DNA from: CAZKBP01 sp964551015
GTDB lineage: Bacteria > Bacteroidota > Bacteroidia > Cytophagales > Microscillaceae
DNA length: 7,691 nt
Direction of reading: 5' to 3'
Assembly (NCBI GenBank): GCA_964551015.1
Contig: CAZKBP010000082.1
Location: 1-7,691, forward strand
Shown here: in pieces, positions 5,212-7,691 of the stretch
How positions within the stretch are numbered: position 1 is the stretch's first letter
Layout: the number at the start of each line of letters is the position of its first letter
The notes under the pieces: model-generated
Told to the model about the DNA's origin: nothing
What the model saw: the letters and a program-made list of their open reading frames with translations, nothing else
The model's database searches: none
Made by a program: the position numbers and the translations under genes

Positions 5212-6186
5212 CTATGGATTTGCTTTTGTCAAAGGGACGGAGTAAAACTTCAATCTTGAAAATGCCTTTTCCAATTCCCTAATGTCGTATTCATTCATTG
5301 TCACAACGCCTCTCACTTGTCCACCTTCATCAAACTTATCTATAAGAGCAACGCTTCTATTGAAAAGAATAAAACCGTGACCGATTATGTCAATCAATCT
5401 TGGCTCTTTTATTTGAACCTTGTCTCTATCTGCAAAGAAACCATTCAGATGAAAATTATCCTTTTCTTCAACGGTATGGTTTGAAACAGCAGGAATTCTT
5501 AGAGCGTCATCTAAAATCTCTTTATCCATAATAAAAATCCTTTCAACATTAGCTCCCTTTTTTCCTGCATTGATGTTTCCTTGGATAAACTTCTGTTCAG
5601 CAGGAGAATCGTCCCATTCTGTATCAAACATGCACGAAACCGCTTTGATAGTTTCTCCATTTCCAATATTATTCAATATCGGGAGCAACCATTCGTAATA
5701 CTCTGACGATGCAAGTTCTTCTGACCTTTTGTTGTTTTTTAATTTGTTGAGGGAGTTAATGGTTTCGGTAAGTATTCCCTCTTTTACTTTGCTGAATTCC
5801 TTTTCTGTGATATTGAGATAGATGTCGAGCATTCTTTTTATTGCATCAACTTTACTTTCTTCTCTAATGTCAATAAGATTCGAAATTCGCTGAATGTGTG
5901 CTTCTGTTCCGTGTAAACTCGTGAGTACGTCCTTTTTGAATTGGTTGTCCTGACTTTCTTTTTGCTCAAATTTATCTTTGATATTTTCCTTCGTTATTTC
6001 GGTACTTATATATCTACTTAGGATGATAAATGTACCCACAATACCCATGAGCAAACCGATATGTTTGCTTTCAATTGTGAACAAATGGTCAGTAAACTCT
6101 AAGACGATACCAACTATCAGAACAACAATTCCTTCTCCAAAAGTTAGAAATCTCTGTTTCCACTCCGATGATTGTTGTGTTGGCAT
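5212..6186 (-). CDS. Two-TM membrane protein with a cytosolic helical linker and C-terminal alpha/beta domain, function unknown
   Basis: 324 residues. Two hydrophobic segments at about 17-34 and 42-58 anchor the N-terminus, with a very short loop between. A charged, probably coiled-coil stretch follows (62-155). The C-terminal half has alternating helices and strands: SEYYEWLLPILNNIG (161-175), IKAVSCMFDTEWDDSPAEQKF (180-200), GANVERIFIM (211-220), then GFILFNRSVALIDKF (271-285). This looks like the sensor or PLD-like fold seen in membrane-tethered signalling proteins, judged from pattern only. No HKD, kinase or nuclease motif is visible. Its ATG follows the dehydrogenase stop codon by 2 nt, which suggests translational coupling. 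Possible roles are a sensor or regulator for the two enzymes, or an independent stress or defence effector; neither is demonstrated. Confidence 0.8.
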   Translation of the reverse strand: MPTQQSSEWKQRFLTFGEGIVVLIVGIVLEFTDHLFTIESKHIGLLMGIVGTFIILSRYISTEITKENIKDKFEQKESQDNQFKKDVLTSLHGTEAHIQRISNLIDIREESKVDAIKRMLDIYLNITEKEFSKVKEGILTETINSLNKLKNNKRSEELASSEYYEWLLPILNNIGNGETIKAVSCMFDTEWDDSPAEQKFIQGNINAGKKGANVERIFIMDKEILDDALRIPAVSNHTVEEKDNFHLNGFFADRDKVQIKEPRLIDIIGHGFILFNRSVALIDKFDEGGQVRGVVTMNEYDIRELEKAFSRLKFYSVPLTKANP

Positions 6187-6188
6187 CT

Positions 6189-6944
6189 TTAACTGTTATT
6201 TTTTAATTCTTCTTCGTATTCAAACTTGGAAATTGTGTCAACTCCACTATATCCACCGTCAGCAGTAATTACAGACCCATTTATAAATGATGAATTATTA
6301 CTGATTAAGAAATAGACGGTTTCAGCAATTTCCTCAGGGCGACCGAGTCTTCCAATCGGTGTAATATTCCTGGATAAATTAAAAACTTCATCTGTATCCA
6401 TTACTCCGCCAATCCAACCTGCTGCAACCGCATTCACCCTGATGCCTTGTTTGCCTGATATATTTGCATGTGTTTTTACAAGATTGTGAATTGCTGCTTT
6501 TGTACAAGCATAGGCACTCGCTCCGAATGAACCCGCAAAACCTTCTGTACTGGTTACTATAACTACACTTGATGGATTGGAAAAATTGGATTTCAATTCA
6601 TGAAACAGGTAGTTAGGAGCAGTTAAGTTTACTGCTAAGCTTTTATCCCATGTATCGTGGTCAAAATTATCAAGGTTCTCCATATTGAAAAACATTTGTG
6701 CAGTAACCAATCCCTCAATTTTATCATCTCCAATTTTCTCAATAAATCGAGCTAACGAGCTTCGTTTAGAATGGTCAACGCTGTACAGCTTGACGTTTTT
6801 TAACTCTTTTTGAAGATTTTCAGCTTTATCGGCTAATTCCTTTTCGTAAGTCCCGTAAACAAAATATCCATTGTCAACGAGTTTGCGTAAAATGGCCTCG
6901 CCATATCCGTCTTTGGCTGCTCCTGTTAAAACTATTCTTTTCAT
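6189..6944 (-). CDS. Short-chain dehydrogenase/reductase (classical SDR type)
   Basis: 251 residues, the normal length of a classical SDR. A Rossmann fold opens with VLTGAAKDGYGEAI (5-18), where the glycine motif has one extra residue relative to TGxxxGxG. Catalytic residues are N106 (AVNLTAPN), S132 (VIVTSTEG), Y145 and K149 (SAYACTKAA). The NNAG motif is replaced by VTAQ (80-83). RVNAVAAGWIGG (169-180) and the FINGSVITADGGYS end (220-233) are family-typical. It should catalyse NAD(P)-dependent oxidation or reduction of a hydroxyl/carbonyl group. It follows a 2OG oxygenase-like gene by 33 bp, so it might oxidise the hydroxylated product of that enzyme (inference). The substrate is unknown. 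Confidence 0.88.
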   Translation of the reverse strand: MKRIVLTGAAKDGYGEAILRKLVDNGYFVYGTYEKELADKAENLQKELKNVKLYSVDHSKRSSLARFIEKIGDDKIEGLVTAQMFFNMENLDNFDHDTWDKSLAVNLTAPNYLFHELKSNFSNPSSVVIVTSTEGFAGSFGASAYACTKAAIHNLVKTHANISGKQGIRVNAVAAGWIGGVMDTDEVFNLSRNITPIGRLGRPEEIAETVYFLISNNSSFINGSVITADGGYSGVDTISKFEYEEELKNNS

Positions 6945-6977
6945 ATTGATTGTGAATTTTGATGATTTAAAATTTAG

Positions 6978-7658
6978 TTATTCAATTCCTAAATGCTGAT
7001 TTAGGTCTGAAGGTCTTGAACTTTCAGGACAACTTGGAGTGTAAAAGTTCATTGCAACAACCACTCTTACATCGTCATCGTTTTGAAGAGGTGTTACATA
7101 ATGAGGATATTCTCGTGCATCAAAGAAAACTAAAAATCCTGATTTCGGGTAAATTCTTATACAATTCTCGTCGACTTCTTCGACAGACTTCGCATTTTTG
7201 TTTAGTCCAACTACTAATTCTCCTCCTTGACCTTTGGGATGTTCAGTCACATAAAGTAATCCTTCTAATGGATTGGAATCTACATGACATTCATAACGCA
7301 TCTTTGTTCCATACTGAAAGTTTAGATTTATAGCATATCTATCATCTTCGGCAACGACTGCTTTCTCTTCAATGCAAGATTGTCCGTATTCTAAAAATTC
7401 ATTCTTGTATAATTCAATCAACCAAGGGAGTTTATCCTTTACAGTTTCACCTCCAACCGTTGCCACTTTGACCGATTTTATGTTTTCCCCTTCTCTGGAA
7501 GTTACTGATTTCGGAATAAGTTCTTTCTTTTTTGATAAGTTTTTGGCGGCTTGAATTAATTCACCTTTCCAACCTTCTGGAAGAATATGATTTATATCAA
7601 ACTCTTTAAACCAAAATGAATTTCCATTCTTCATATTGTAGTTTTTTGATTTGCCCAT
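6978..7658 (-). CDS. 2-oxoglutarate/Fe(II)-dependent oxygenase-like protein
   Basis: 226 residues. The double-stranded beta-helix core begins near residue 107. The metal triad is H125 and D127 (ECHVDSNPLEGLLYVTEH, an HxD motif) with H186 (AREYPHYVTPL). R198 in DDVRVVVAMNFYT is suited to hold the 2-oxoglutarate carboxylate. The GGELVVG and IYPKSGFLVFFDAREYPH segments are typical of the prolyl-hydroxylase-like branch. The expected reaction is hydroxylation of a small molecule or protein side chain, coupled to 2OG decarboxylation. It is the first gene in its cassette; the ATG lies 32 nt inside the cassette after an A-rich leader. A second in-frame ATG at codon 9 could be the true start. The N-terminal 100 residues are less recognisable. 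Confidence 0.83.
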   Translation of the reverse strand: MGKSKNYNMKNGNSFWFKEFDINHILPEGWKGELIQAAKNLSKKKELIPKSVTSREGENIKSVKVATVGGETVKDKLPWLIELYKNEFLEYGQSCIEEKAVVAEDDRYAINLNFQYGTKMRYECHVDSNPLEGLLYVTEHPKGQGGELVVGLNKNAKSVEEVDENCIRIYPKSGFLVFFDAREYPHYVTPLQNDDDVRVVVAMNFYTPSCPESSRPSDLNQHLGIE

Positions 7659-7680
7659 GAGTTTATTTTTTCTTTTTTGC

Positions 7681-7691
7681 TTGCCTGCAAC
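7681..7691 (-). other. Start of cassette 4 and R' box of the preceding attC (half visible)
   Basis: Minus-strand GTTGCAGGCA is the crossover core (G^TT) at which cassette 4 begins. It matches that cassette's R'' box at 5185-5194. The remainder of the attC or attI to the right is outside the window. Any cassette promoter and integrase gene would be expected on that side. Confidence 0.7.

Larger units (their letters stand above)
5131..7690 (-). mobile_element. Integron gene cassette 4 (three-gene cassette)
   Basis: Runs on the minus strand from the TT of GTTGCAGGCA (7682-7691) to the G at 5131, 2560 bp. Start and R'' match over 10 bp, then differ by one base and match again for two. It carries an oxygenase, a dehydrogenase and a membrane protein with intergenic gaps of 33 and 2 bp and no attC between them, so it behaves as an operon inside one mobile unit. 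Most integron cassettes hold a single gene. Confidence 0.8.

Noticed and set aside
7016..7333. A 105-codon + strand frame opposite the oxygenase gene
   Set aside because: It is antisense to the HxD...H...R core of the oxygenase-like protein. The conserved metal-site residues support the minus strand.

Overview
The window is a stretch of an integron gene-cassette array, read right to left: all the well-supported protein genes are on the minus strand. No integrase or attI is visible, so it is either the inner part of an integron or a cluster of attC sites without an integrase. The AT-rich genes, short A-rich leaders without strong Shine-Dalgarno sequences, and an S41 peptidase with a TPR-like N-terminus suggest Bacteroidota, perhaps Cytophagales or a relative. 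That placement is an inference.

The cassettes are defined by an internal signature. On the minus strand each one begins at the TT of a GTT, and its first bases reappear inverted at its own attC R'' box. The match is exactly 10 bp in all four gene cassettes. From right to left: cassette 4 (5131-7690) carries three genes, a 2OG-Fe(II) oxygenase-like protein, a short-chain dehydrogenase/reductase and a two-TM membrane protein. A gene-less 176-bp cassette follows (4955-5130). Cassette 3 (3084-4954) carries an exported S41 peptidase. Cassette 2 (1706-3083) carries a DUF418/YeiB-like membrane protein. A second, 97% identical gene-less cassette sits at 1530-1705. Cassette 1 (87-1529) carries a PIN-domain protein. 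The cassette left of position 87 is represented only by the first codons of a gene, which runs into what looks like an IS21-type insertion-sequence end (6-47).

The attC of cassette 1 is split by a 414-nt group II intron (136-549) on the opposite strand to the cassette genes, as known for group IIC-attC introns. Joining base 135 to base 550 restores exactly the R'' box predicted from the start of cassette 1, which fixes both intron ends. The intron has no reverse-transcriptase ORF. Its domain VI is intact, but the 3' half of domain V looks replaced, so it may be a dead or trans-dependent intron.

The cassette proteins do not form one pathway. Only the three genes of cassette 4, separated by 33 and 2 bp, look like a functional unit. 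The most unusual item is the twice-used 176-bp gene-less cassette, which is GC-rich, consists almost entirely of nested hairpins, and contains two hairpins with different stems but nearly the same 11-nt tip.
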